A stretch of 64,000 bases of DNA from Mycobacterium sp. 852002-51163_SCH5372311 (GTDB lineage: Bacteria; Actinomycetota; Actinomycetes; Mycobacteriales; Mycobacteriaceae): NCBI RefSeq assembly GCF_001667115.1, contig NZ_LZIJ01000020.1:21090-85089 (forward strand). Direction: 5' to 3'. The position numbers were made by a program, and so were the translations under genes. Position 1 is the stretch's first letter. Each line of letters starts with the position of its first letter. Shown here one piece after another: positions 15,506 through 24,146 of the stretch. The notes under the pieces were generated by a model. That model made no database searches. It was not told the DNA's origin and was given only the letters and a program-made list of their open reading frames with translations.

Positions 15506-16606
15506 TTGACCAATCAACCGGAAGTCAGTCCATGCCGAGTGGTGCACGTCGGTACCGGCTTGACCGGTAGGGAGGCGCTGCGCGCAATAATCAAGGACCC
15601 CGCCTTGGAGCTCATCGGTGTCAAAGTGTCCACGCCTGAGAAGGCCGGAGTGGATGCGGGGCGCCTCTGCGGTGAGGGTGATACCGGAGTGCTCGCGACC
15701 GGCGACCTTGCAGCGGTGCTAGCCCTCGCACCTGACTGCGTGGCTTATTGTGCGACTGCTGTGCGGCGCGAGGACGAGGCAATCGCCGACATGGCGGCCT
15801 ACCTCGCGGCGGGAATCAATGTCGTGACGATCTCCACTATTCCGATGGTCTACCCACCCGCGGCGCCGGCGGAATGGCGCACCGTCCTGGAAGCTGCAGC
15901 AAAGAAAGGCAATTCGACGTTCTACGCGACCGGCGGCGAGCCGGGATTCGTCAGCCTGAATCTTCCTACCGCGTTGCTGACCGGGGCTGGCCGGGTGGAC
16001 AGCTATCGTATGGACGAGTACGCCGTGGACTTGGATAAGTCCTACCCGATATGGGATGTCCTGCACGATTCGATGGGTTTCGGGAAGCCCGATGGTCACG
16101 TGCCCATTCGTATCTCCTCAGGAAAAGTCAACAAGGATTGGGAGACGGTGGTGCGCTACATCGCCGATGTCCTTGGACTGAAACTGGATGCAATCGAATT
16201 GGATTGGGAGACTTTGCTTGCGCCAACCGATCTGGATACGGCGGTAGGCGTGATTCCGGAGGGGACAATTTGTGCGCATAGGTGGCAACTATCCGGGCTT
16301 ATCGGCAAGCGGCCTGCAGTTGCAGTCCAGTATTTTGCAACAGTCAGTTCCACGCCGTGGCCGGAGCGGTGGCCCAGGCCGGCGCGCAAGGGGCAGGGCG
16401 GGATGGTATTCAGAGTCGAAGGCAACCCCAGCATGAGTTTGGAGTTGTATTTCGAGCATTCAGCTGAAGACCGAGTGAACCCTGGCGTCGTCGTGACTGC
16501 GCTGGCCGCAATCAGTGCGATTCCTGAGGTGGTGACCGCACCAGCGGGACTGTTGACAAATCCCTTAGCGGGCCCCCCGATCGTAAGCCGTCAATCCCGC
16601 AGTTAG
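15506..16606 (+). CDS. DapB-like NAD(P)-dependent dehydrogenase (second of three)
   Basis: The product is 366 residues from a TTG at 15506 preceded by GGGAGGTAG (15491-15499). The Rossmann motif is HVGTGLTGREAL at about residues 14-25. The internal pattern (ATGGEPGFVSLNLP, then DSMGFGKPDG) matches the 11880 and 53654 products. Its base composition is somewhat less GC-biased in places than its neighbours, with codons such as TTG, AAT and GAT more frequent, so it may have a different history. Probably co-transcribed with the P450 and AveC-like genes, although 107 bp separate it from the latter. Substrate unknown. Confidence 0.75.
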   Translation: MTNQPEVSPCRVVHVGTGLTGREALRAIIKDPALELIGVKVSTPEKAGVDAGRLCGEGDTGVLATGDLAAVLALAPDCVAYCATAVRREDEAIADMAAYLAAGINVVTISTIPMVYPPAAPAEWRTVLEAAAKKGNSTFYATGGEPGFVSLNLPTALLTGAGRVDSYRMDEYAVDLDKSYPIWDVLHDSMGFGKPDGHVPIRISSGKVNKDWETVVRYIADVLGLKLDAIELDWETLLAPTDLDTAVGVIPEGTICAHRWQLSGLIGKRPAVAVQYFATVSSTPWPERWPRPARKGQGGMVFRVEGNPSMSLELYFEHSAEDRVNPGVVVTALAAISAIPEVVTAPAGLLTNPLAGPPIVSRQSRS

Positions 16607-16704
16607 ATCGGCATGTTCATCGACTAGCCGAATCCAACGCGTGGCGCTGTGCGGTGGTCGGAAGGTCCAGAGGAGTGCGAGTAGGGCGCGCCGGCACCGC
16701 AGAG

Positions 16705-18324
16705 TCAGTGTGGTTCAAAGCCCGCCAACAGTCCGCTGAGCCGCTGCGCCAGTTCCGACTTCTTGACCTTGCCGGTGGCGGTGAACGGAAGGTCCTGCTT
16801 GGCGGTGACCCAGATGAACTTCGGCACCTTGTACGCCGACAGCCGACCACGCAGTTGCGTCCGCAGGGCGTCGCCGTCGAGCGTCGATTCGCCGCGTGGC
16901 ACCACCGCCGCGGCAACCACCGTCCCGTCGTCACTCTCGGCGCCGACCACGTACGCCTCGAGCACGCCGTCGCAGTCGGCAAGCGCCAGTTCGACTTCGC
17001 TGGGCGTGACGTTGGTGCCGCCACCCGTCTTGATCATGTCCCCCAACCGCCCCGTGAACCTGATCCAGCCGTCGTCGTACTCGACGCCGCAGTCGCCCGT
17101 CCGGTAATAGCCGTCAGAGGTGAACACCTCCTCGCGCTCACGCTTGTGCAGGCGTTGCATCAACGAGTATCCGCGAACCCAGATTTCGCCCGGCGTGCCG
17201 AGGGGCGCCGGCCGTCCTGTCTCGGGATCGACGACCAGATGGTGCAGCCCTTCGATTGGCAGGCCGCCGGTTTCGGATCGATCAGGCGGCTGCGGTAGAT
17301 ACGGGTCGACGCCGATGTGATTGCCGCACAGCTCCGTCATCCCCAGACCACTGGACCCCTTGGGCTGACGCTGGGGTGGCACCATCGCGGGCATGCTGGT
17401 GCGTTGCACCGAGGTCAGATCGCGTGCGGGGAAATCGGGATGCTCGGCCAGTGTCTTGCCCTGCTGTGGCCAGCCCAGCGTGATCGTCGCGCGGTGGCGC
17501 TCCATCAGCTCCAGGGCCTCGGCCGCGTCGAACGCGGGCTGGGTGACCAGGGTCGCGCCGTGGTGGATCACCGCATGCAGTCCGGTGATCAGCCCGCCCA
17601 CCCAGAAGAAGGGCATGGCGGTGAACATCACGTCATCCTGGGTGACGCCATACATGAACGTGAGGTTGTAGGTGTGCCGTACGAGGGCGCCCTGGCTGTG
17701 CACGGGCCCCTTCGGGTCGCCGGTACTGCCTGAGGTGTAGATGATCGTCACGTCGTCAGCCGGTGTGACGCACGATTCCACGTCGATGAGGAAATCGGCG
17801 TCGTTAGCCGACAGCCCGCTATCGGTGTGGACCGTTGTCGTCCAGGCCCGGTCGGATGGACCCCACACCGCGACGGTCCGCAGGAACGGGGCTTTGCGTA
17901 CCGCGATGCGGTCTGGGTGGCGCTGATCGGCCAGCCCCGGCAGCGCCTCCTCCAGTCGCGCGAGGAAGTCGTGATTGCGGAACCGCGACCACGTCAGGAT
18001 CGCCCGCAGGTCGGCGTGGCGGGCAGTCCAGGCCAGTTCGGAAGCCTGGTAGAAGGTGTTGAGCGGCACGGCAACCGCGCCGATTCGTGTGGTGGCAAAC
18101 CACGCCAGTGCCCAGTCGACACTGTTGGGCATCAAGATTCCGACGTGATCGCCCTTGCTGATGCCCTCGTACAACAGGGCAGTCGCCAGTGCAGCCGAGC
18201 GCCGGTCGAGATCGGCATAGGTCAATTGCTGCCCGTCTGCGATGAGAAAGGGCTTGTCTCCGTAACGGGCTGCGCAAAACCGCACAAGTGCAGGAATCGT
18301 AGGGGAGATGGTCGGGAAGGGCAT
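16705..18324 (-). CDS. Acyl-CoA synthetase / AMP-dependent ligase
   Basis: The product is 539 residues of the adenylate-forming family. The ATP-binding P-loop-like IIYTSGSTGDPKG is at about 193-205, the A5 motif GMTELCG near 325, the A7 YRTGDCG and A8 GRLGDMIKTGG near 425-440, and the catalytic Lys in ATGKVKKSEL near 520. It activates a carboxylic acid to its CoA thioester via an acyl-AMP. It is transcribed away from the 18401 gene; the gap contains GATAACACTAGTTCTCA, a member of the island's operator family. Fatty-acid, aromatic or terpenoid acids are all possible substrates. Confidence 0.9.
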   Translation of the reverse strand: MPFPTISPTIPALVRFCAARYGDKPFLIADGQQLTYADLDRRSAALATALLYEGISKGDHVGILMPNSVDWALAWFATTRIGAVAVPLNTFYQASELAWTARHADLRAILTWSRFRNHDFLARLEEALPGLADQRHPDRIAVRKAPFLRTVAVWGPSDRAWTTTVHTDSGLSANDADFLIDVESCVTPADDVTIIYTSGSTGDPKGPVHSQGALVRHTYNLTFMYGVTQDDVMFTAMPFFWVGGLITGLHAVIHHGATLVTQPAFDAAEALELMERHRATITLGWPQQGKTLAEHPDFPARDLTSVQRTSMPAMVPPQRQPKGSSGLGMTELCGNHIGVDPYLPQPPDRSETGGLPIEGLHHLVVDPETGRPAPLGTPGEIWVRGYSLMQRLHKREREEVFTSDGYYRTGDCGVEYDDGWIRFTGRLGDMIKTGGGTNVTPSEVELALADCDGVLEAYVVGAESDDGTVVAAAVVPRGESTLDGDALRTQLRGRLSAYKVPKFIWVTAKQDLPFTATGKVKKSELAQRLSGLLAGFEPH

Positions 18325-18353
18325 GAGCGCAGGATAGTAGCCTTTCCGGAAAA

Positions 18354-18371
18354 CGATAACACTAGTTCTCA
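18354..18371. promoter_or_regulatory. CGATAA-N6-TTCTCA operator-like site in a divergent promoter
   Basis: An imperfect inverted repeat (CGATAA-cactag-TTCTCA) centred almost midway between two divergent starts, 30-47 bp from 18324 and 30-47 bp from 18401. Related to the 24034 and 23336 sites. Confidence 0.45.
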
Positions 18372-18400
18372 GTAAGCTGGGTCCCGCCTACAATGCCGCC

Positions 18401-18970
18401 ATGGCCGCAGAATCGAGGAATTCGACCGCGGGCGACCGGCTGGACCGAGTGGAGTCGAGCCTCGCAATCAGTCAGCTACCCAGCAGGTACGCGATGGCCC
18501 TCGACGCGCGCGACCTCGACGGGCTGGTGGCATTGTTCGTCGACGACGTCGACGCAGGCCCGGAGGGTCGTGGCAGAGATGCGTTGAAGCGTTGGTACGA
18601 CCGTGTGCTTCGGCGGTTCTACCGCAGCATCCACCTGGTCTGCGGCCAGCAGTTCGACTTCGTCGACGCCGACCGCGCGACCGGATGTATCTACTGCCGC
18701 GCCGAACACGAGGACGGCGACGGCTGGTACGTCATCACCATGCGTTACGACGACGTCTACGAGCGGCGCAACGGTCGGTGGTGCTTCGTCAAGCGACGCG
18801 AACATCCCTGGTACTCAGTCGATGTCACCGAGCGACCGGGACCGGACTTCATACGCTGGCCCACCGATCTCCCGTTGCGCGCAGCCATGCCCCAGCGGAT
18901 GCCGACGTGGCGGGCCTTCTGGGCCAACGGAGATCCAGCGTTGCCCGAACGCCTGTCAGCGCAACCCTAG
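18401..18970 (+). CDS. SnoaL-like / NTF2-fold protein
   Basis: The product is 189 residues. The core resembles SnoaL-like NTF2 proteins: SSLAISQLPSRYAMALDARD near residues 16-35, LDGLVALFVDDVD, then YRSIHLVCGQQFDFVDADRA, and YDDVYERRNGRWCFVKRRE near residue 120. In mycobacterial catabolic clusters such proteins are small hydratases, isomerases or dehydratases. This one extends about 50 residues past the fold. It is divergent from the acyl-CoA ligase, and the CoA transferase and a second P450 follow on the same strand. Confidence 0.75.
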   Translation: MAAESRNSTAGDRLDRVESSLAISQLPSRYAMALDARDLDGLVALFVDDVDAGPEGRGRDALKRWYDRVLRRFYRSIHLVCGQQFDFVDADRATGCIYCRAEHEDGDGWYVITMRYDDVYERRNGRWCFVKRREHPWYSVDVTERPGPDFIRWPTDLPLRAAMPQRMPTWRAFWANGDPALPERLSAQP

Positions 18971-19072
18971 CAGTTTACAAGTCCACCAGAAACTGCCATT
19001 CTCAGAAGATGCAAACGGGCGTTTCCGCCGTTGCTGACCCGTTGGTGCGTTCGCGCTGGTGACACCGCGTCC

Positions 19073-20305
19073 TTGGAGGCAATCATTTCCGTCGATAGAG
19101 TACTCAGCGGTGTCCGCGTGCTGGAGGTCGCCGCGTGGACCTTTGTGCCATCCGCCGGCGCCGTGCTGGCGGAGTGGGGTGCCGAGGTCATCAAGGTCGA
19201 GCCGCGCGAAGGAGGCGACCCGCAGCGCGGCCTCGTCACGATGGGCATCGTGGACGAAGGTGGTGGCACGGTCAACTACATGATCGAGATACCGAATCGA
19301 GGGAAGAAGTCGATTGGGGTCGATCTGAGCACCGCTGGCGGCCGGGAAGTGATTCACAAGCTCGCAGCGACGTGCGATGTATTCCTCACCAGTTACCTGC
19401 CGAGCCGCCGCAAACAGATGGGCATCGACGTCGACGACATCAAAGCCGTGAACCCCGGCATCGTCTACGTGCGCGGGTCGGGCCACGGTCCAAAGGGACC
19501 CGATTCGGACAAACCCGGCTACGATGGCGTCTCCTACTGGGCGCGCGGCGGCATCGCCGCCATGCTGAGCGAAGACGCAGATGAGCCGGTGCGTGCGCGG
19601 CCTGCGTTCGGAGACCTGCTCGGGGGCATGACGATTGCCGGCGGAGTTGCGGCGGCGTTGTACAAGATGGCGACCACCGGCAAGGGGTCAGTTGTAGATG
19701 TCTCCCTACTCGGACTTGCGGCCTGGAACCTCAGCCCTGATGTCGCCGTAAGCCAGATTCATGGCGGCAGCTCCATCCCGAACTACAGTCACGCCGACGC
19801 GCCTAACCCATTGGTGGGTACCTACCGCACCAAGGACGACCGATACGTCCAGCTGATGATGCTGCAACTCGACAAGTTCTACCCGGAAGTGATGCGCGCC
19901 ATCGGTTTACCGGTGTTGATCGACGACGAGCGATTCGCCGACCCCGCATCTCGATTCGCCAACCGGGCAGAGCTGATCTCGCTCATGGACGATGTCTTTG
20001 CCCAACGCACCCTCGCCGAATGGCGTGCACAGTTAGCAGGCATTTCCGGTGCGTGGGGCGTGGTCCAGACACCGGCAGAACTGTGCCACGACCCGGCAGT
20101 GACTGCGAACGGCTATATCGCCGGCGCCAAGACGATGAACGGATCGCCATACTCACTGCCCACCAACCCGGTCCAGTTCGATGAACAGGCGGTTGTCCCA
20201 CCGGGGGCCCCCGAGCACGGCCAGCACACGGAGGAAGTGTTGATGGACGCGGGCTTCGACTGGGACACCATCATGGGCTACAAGGAGGCGGGAGCGATCC
20301 TATGA
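19073..20305 (+). CDS. Family III CoA transferase (CaiB/BaiF type)
   Basis: The product is about 410 residues. Features of the family are LSGVRVLEVAAWTFVPSAG at the N-terminus, GADVI-like WGAEVIKVEP, NRGKKSIGVDLS and the catalytic Asp in PAFGDLLGG (about residue 185). It moves CoA between acyl groups, giving an alternative to ATP-dependent activation. The start is uncertain: TTG at 19073 has no ribosome site, whereas GGAGG (19075-19079) is well placed for an ATT at 19085. The ATGA overlap with the following P450 shows tight coupling. Confidence 0.88.
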   Translation: MEAIISVDRVLSGVRVLEVAAWTFVPSAGAVLAEWGAEVIKVEPREGGDPQRGLVTMGIVDEGGGTVNYMIEIPNRGKKSIGVDLSTAGGREVIHKLAATCDVFLTSYLPSRRKQMGIDVDDIKAVNPGIVYVRGSGHGPKGPDSDKPGYDGVSYWARGGIAAMLSEDADEPVRARPAFGDLLGGMTIAGGVAAALYKMATTGKGSVVDVSLLGLAAWNLSPDVAVSQIHGGSSIPNYSHADAPNPLVGTYRTKDDRYVQLMMLQLDKFYPEVMRAIGLPVLIDDERFADPASRFANRAELISLMDDVFAQRTLAEWRAQLAGISGAWGVVQTPAELCHDPAVTANGYIAGAKTMNGSPYSLPTNPVQFDEQAVVPPGAPEHGQHTEEVLMDAGFDWDTIMGYKEAGAIL

Positions 20306-21534
20306 GCCCGACTGTGCCGCAGGCTGTTTCCGGGGACGCCGTCGAATTCGACCCGTTCTCGGAGGACTTCTTCAACGGGGCGTTTGACACTTACCGGCGC
20401 TTGCGCGACGAGGCTCCGGTCTATTACAGCGCCAAGTGGGACTTCTGGGCACTGACGCGCTACGACGACGTGGCACCCGCCACCAAGGACCACGAGACCT
20501 TCTCATCGGCAAAGGGTGCCACCTTGGACATGGTGCAAGCGCATGACGACGCGATACCGGTGCCCAAGGTGATCATCTCGATGGACCCGCCCGAACACCA
20601 GAAGATGCGCAGGCTGGTGAGCAACGTGTTTACGCCGCGCGCCATTGCCGCGCTGGAAGACATGGTGCGCGAAAAGGTCTACGAACGCATCCAGGCGCTT
20701 GACCCGGCCTCCTTCGACGTGGTGGCCGACTTTTCGGCATTGTTCCCGAACGAGGTCATCACCACCATGTTGGGCGTGCCGAGACAGGACCGCGATCAGA
20801 TTCGGATCTGGCTCGATCTCCTGCTTGAGCGCCATCCCGGTGAGATCGCGACCACCCCAGCGGGTTTCAAGGCTTCGATGAATACCGGGATCTACTACTA
20901 CAACCTCGTACGGCAGCGGCGTGCCCAACCCCGCGATGACATGATCAGCCGACTCATCGAGACGGAAATCGAGCGAGACGGGCAGGTGGAGAAGCTTACG
21001 GATGTGGATATCACCGGATTCGCGACCATGCTCGGGGGAGCGGGGGCGGAGACCGTCACCAAGCTCGTCGGCAACGCCATGGTCGCCTTCGCCGACTTTC
21101 CCGACCAGTGGCGGAAGTTACAGCAGGACCGCAGCAGGATTCCCGCGGCGATCGAAGAGTTGTTGCGCTACGAGGCACCGTCGCAGTACCAGGTCCGTAC
21201 CGCAACCCGCGAAGTGATGCTGCACGGCAGGGTGATTCCGGAAGGGAGCGCCGTCCTGCTGGTCACCGGTTCGGCGACGCGGGACGAGCGGATGTTTCCC
21301 GATCCCGATCGGCTGGACATCGACAGGGAGCGCAAGATGGGTTTCAATCTCGCGTTCGGCTATGGCGTGCACAGCTGTCTGGGGGCGGCGCTGGCGAGGA
21401 TGGAGAGCCGCATCGCACTGGAGGCGCTGCTCGACCTCCTCCCCGACTACGAAGTCGACCGCAGCGGGCTGCGGCGGGTAGCGATGTCCAACGTCTGTGG
21501 GTGGTCCAACGTGCCCGTGCGCAAGACGGGCTGA
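20302..21534 (+). CDS. Cytochrome P450
   Basis: The product is 410 residues. I-helix GGAGAETVT is at 245-253 (the acid-Thr pair is present), the K-helix ExxR at EELLR (about 285-289), and the haem loop FGYGVHSCLG at 352-361 with Cys359. It overlaps the CoA transferase by 4 bp, so a CoA-activating enzyme and a P450 are made together. That suggests either a CoA-linked or a free-acid substrate. It is distinct from the 13071 P450 in most segments, so this is not a recent duplicate. Redox partners are not in the window. Confidence 0.93.
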   Translation: MSPTVPQAVSGDAVEFDPFSEDFFNGAFDTYRRLRDEAPVYYSAKWDFWALTRYDDVAPATKDHETFSSAKGATLDMVQAHDDAIPVPKVIISMDPPEHQKMRRLVSNVFTPRAIAALEDMVREKVYERIQALDPASFDVVADFSALFPNEVITTMLGVPRQDRDQIRIWLDLLLERHPGEIATTPAGFKASMNTGIYYYNLVRQRRAQPRDDMISRLIETEIERDGQVEKLTDVDITGFATMLGGAGAETVTKLVGNAMVAFADFPDQWRKLQQDRSRIPAAIEELLRYEAPSQYQVRTATREVMLHGRVIPEGSAVLLVTGSATRDERMFPDPDRLDIDRERKMGFNLAFGYGVHSCLGAALARMESRIALEALLDLLPDYEVDRSGLRRVAMSNVCGWSNVPVRKTG

Positions 21535-21625
21535 TCCAGCGGCTTTCGCCGACCGTGGGCTAAGTGCACGAAAAGCATTGGTTCTGTGTGCGTTTCCCCC
21601 ACGCTCGACGCGCCTGCTCGTTCGG

Positions 21626-22102
21626 TCAGGCGTCGACCATCGCCGCGATCGTGTCGACGACGCACGCCGGCCGGTCGCTTCCGTCGACCTCGACGGTAAC
21701 CCGCACGGTGGCGCGACCGCCCTTGTCATTGCGGTCCACCTTGATCAGCTCGGCGCCCGCACGGATACGTGAATCCACGGGCACGGGTGCGGGAAACCGG
21801 AGCTTGTCGACGCCGTAGTTGACCTGCATCGACAAGCCGGTCACCCGGTAAATCTGTTGCACCAGAATCGGAACCAGCGACAGCGTCAGGTAGCCGTGGG
21901 CGATCGTTCTACCGTACGGACCTCTTGCCGCAGCCTCCGGATCTACATGGATCCACTGTCGGTCACCCGTCGCCTCGGCGAAGAGGTCGATCTCCCTCTG
22001 CGTGACCCGCCGCCAGTCGCTGTAGCCCAAGTGTTCGCCGACGTGGGCCTGGAATCCGGCGACCCCGTCGTAGATCTTCGGAAACGCAGGCGCCTGAGTC
22101 AT
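21626..22102 (-). CDS. MaoC-family dehydratase/hydratase
   Basis: The product is 158 residues with the hot-dog hydratase 2 motif: ATGDRQWIHVDPEAA, then PYGRTIAHGYLTLSL, containing the catalytic Asp/His pair. MaoC enzymes hydrate 2-enoyl-CoA to the (R)-3-hydroxyacyl-CoA. It overlaps the 3' end of the upstream amidohydrolase by 4 bp, so the two form an operon. The convergent space to the P450 end (91 bp) contains no gene. Confidence 0.88.
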   Translation of the reverse strand: MTQAPAFPKIYDGVAGFQAHVGEHLGYSDWRRVTQREIDLFAEATGDRQWIHVDPEAAARGPYGRTIAHGYLTLSLVPILVQQIYRVTGLSMQVNYGVDKLRFPAPVPVDSRIRAGAELIKVDRNDKGGRATVRVTVEVDGSDRPACVVDTIAAMVDA

Positions 22103-23292
22103 GCCGCGACCTTGAGCCGCAACTGTTCAATCGCGTTGCCGCCCATAATCTTCGCCTTGTCCGTTTCCGAGATGCCGTCAAGTCGGTCGACAAAGCTCAG
22201 TGGGTCACCGATGCCCTCGGGGTGAGGGAAGTCGGAGCCGAACATCACGTGGTCCTCGCCCATGATGTCGACGATTCCCTTGACGTCGTCTTCGAGGAAC
22301 GGGTGAATGTATATATTGCGCTTGAACACCTCGACGGGATGCTCGTCGAACTCCTTCGGCATGATCTTGTATGCGGTATTGAGCTGCTCGAGCAGATTGC
22401 GCACCCAGCCGCTGCCGTTCTCGACGCAGAAAATCTTCAGGTCTGGGAAGCGCGACAGCGCGCCATGGCAGATCATGGCGGCCAGGGTGTCCTCGATGGC
22501 GCGGTGGCCCATCACGACCTCGCGTAGCGCGCTCGGTTTGAAGGACAGGTACTCGTCGCCGCCCTCCCACTCCATGAGGTGCTTTTGGTAGCCGCTGTCC
22601 GAGGCATGCATGGTGACCGGCATGCCGGCGTTGACGACCTCTTCCCAAAACGGGTCGAACTCGGGCAGACCCATGGATCGCGAACCGCCGAAGCGGCTTG
22701 GCACCGGCGCGGGCCGGACCAGGAATGTCTTCATACCGCGCTCTAGGCCCCAGTGAAATTCTCTGATGGCTTCGTCCACCAACGGCAGGCAGATGACGGG
22801 GGTCGGAAAGATCCGGTCGTGGTAGTTGAACGTCCAGTGTTCGTGCATCCACTCGTTGAGCGCGTGGATGATCGCGTGGGTGAGGATGACGTCGTCGGTC
22901 GTGCGTTCCTCGATCAGGCTGGCGAGAGTCGGGTACATCACGCACTGGTCGATGCCCAATTCGTCCATCAGCTCCAGCCGAGGCGCGGGCGCCTGGTAGG
23001 CGGGGATGACATCCATTGCCTCACCGACGAACTCGCGGAAGTTGAGACCTTCGGGATTGTTGCCGAGGAAGTAGTCCTCGGCGCTGCCCGGCCTGGCGAC
23101 GCGCGCGAATGTCGGGTTGGGGATCATGTGGCTTATGTGGTCCTTGACGACGAGCTTGGGCCTGCCGTTGACCTCGACGTAACCGACTTTTCCGCGGTGC
23201 TCCTTCGGCAGGTACTTGGTGAGTGCGTCCGTCGTCTCGTACATGTGGTTGTCGATGTCGAAAACCGGATACGGCAATGAACGGGCAGACAC
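22099..23292 (-). CDS. Amidohydrolase (ACMSD-like), paralogue 1
   Basis: The product is 397 residues from a GTG at 23292 that follows AGGAGG at 8 bp. The alternative upstream start at 23325 is unsupported. The metal-binding N-terminus is FDIDNHMYE, with H-x-x-E in place of the usual H-x-H. The C-terminal MFGSDFPHPEG supplies the usual Asp. It resembles the decarboxylase/hydrolase group of the amidohydrolase-2 family: ring hydrolysis or beta-keto acid cleavage are possible. Three relatives lie in the island (26391, 31392, 48005). Confidence 0.87.
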   Translation of the reverse strand: MSARSLPYPVFDIDNHMYETTDALTKYLPKEHRGKVGYVEVNGRPKLVVKDHISHMIPNPTFARVARPGSAEDYFLGNNPEGLNFREFVGEAMDVIPAYQAPAPRLELMDELGIDQCVMYPTLASLIEERTTDDVILTHAIIHALNEWMHEHWTFNYHDRIFPTPVICLPLVDEAIREFHWGLERGMKTFLVRPAPVPSRFGGSRSMGLPEFDPFWEEVVNAGMPVTMHASDSGYQKHLMEWEGGDEYLSFKPSALREVVMGHRAIEDTLAAMICHGALSRFPDLKIFCVENGSGWVRNLLEQLNTAYKIMPKEFDEHPVEVFKRNIYIHPFLEDDVKGIVDIMGEDHVMFGSDFPHPEGIGDPLSFVDRLDGISETDKAKIMGGNAIEQLRLKVAA

Positions 23293-23335
23293 CGGACTTT
23301 CCTCCTGCGCAGTGAATATGAGCATTTACGTAAAC

Positions 23336-23352
23336 TGAGAATGACGTTATCA
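23336..23352. promoter_or_regulatory. TGAGAA-N5-TTATCA operator-like site upstream of amidohydrolase 1
   Basis: An inverted repeat (TGAGAA-tgacg-TTATCA) 44-60 bp upstream of the start at 23292. Its spacer and right arm closely match those of 9953-9969. Confidence 0.5.
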
Positions 23353-23401
23353 CCATGATCCATCAACATCCAGATCGGGGTGACGCTACTCGGTCAGGCC
23401 T

Positions 23402-24034
23402 TCATTCACGCACGGCATTCCACGCATCGACAACGGCGCTGGACCGGGTGACGGTGGCGAGCAGGGACAAGGTGTTGTCGATGATCGAATCTGCGTACTC
23501 CCGCGGGTATCCACTCACCGCGTCGCGTGGCAAGACGAACTGGTAACCGCGGTTGACCGCATCCATGACGAAGTTCGTGATCGCGACGTTGACCGAAACA
23601 CCCACTCCCACAATGGTCTTGATGCTCAGGTTGCGGAGCACAGCGTCGAGGTCGGTACCGCTCATCGGGCCCAGGCCGTGGATGCGAGTGAGGACGAGGT
23701 CGGTACCGAGCGGGCCCAACTCCGGCAGTACCGAGGCTCCGGCACTGCCGGGCGTCAGGTCGGCGGTGAAGGACTTGCCCGCCGCGAACAGTCGTGCGTT
23801 CGTGTTGGAGCCGCGACCGTCCGCGCGCCGTTGAACCACGCAATGCACTACCGTGACACCGGCCGCCCTGGCGGCGCCGAGCAGTTTGGCGATGTTGGGC
23901 ACGGCTTCGCGACGGGCCTCCTCGGCCAGCAGTGGAAGGCCGGCCTGTGGTCCTATCACGCCGCCCTGGCATTCCTGGGTCACGAGCGCCGTGGTGGCAG
24001 GATCGAGCAGGTCGCGAAGGCTTGGTTGTGGCAT
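23402..24034 (-). CDS. Isochorismatase-fold hydrolase with an altered catalytic triad
   Basis: The product is 210 residues from the ATG at 24034. The fold is clear: ATTALVTQECQGG at the first strand, VTVVHCVVQRR, VLPELGPLGTDLVLTR and IVGVGVSVNVAITNFV with NRGYQFVLPRDAV. The usual Asp-Lys-Cys triad appears to read Glu21, Arg117 and Ala151, so a thiol-based amidase mechanism is not possible. Isochorismatase-type enol-ether hydrolases or non-catalytic proteins remain possible. The 24034-24051 site overlaps the start, so transcripts may be leaderless. Confidence 0.8.
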   Translation of the reverse strand: MPQPSLRDLLDPATTALVTQECQGGVIGPQAGLPLLAEEARREAVPNIAKLLGAARAAGVTVVHCVVQRRADGRGSNTNARLFAAGKSFTADLTPGSAGASVLPELGPLGTDLVLTRIHGLGPMSGTDLDAVLRNLSIKTIVGVGVSVNVAITNFVMDAVNRGYQFVLPRDAVSGYPREYADSIIDNTLSLLATVTRSSAVVDAWNAVRE

Positions 24035-24051
24035 GAGAATACACGTTATCG
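24034..24051. promoter_or_regulatory. TGAGAA-N6-TTATCG site at the isochorismatase-like start
   Basis: An inverted repeat (TGAGAA-tacacg-TTATCG) abutting the ATG at 24034. A member of the same motif family as 23336 and 18354, with a 6-bp spacer. Confidence 0.4.
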
Positions 24052-24146
24052 CGTGCCAGCAGGCGATTTCCAGGAGCGGACCCGCTGCAGGCACCGGAGC
24101 TTGCGCTGCGCGAGTCGGTGCGGCAGCCTGATGGCCTGAGAACGCG

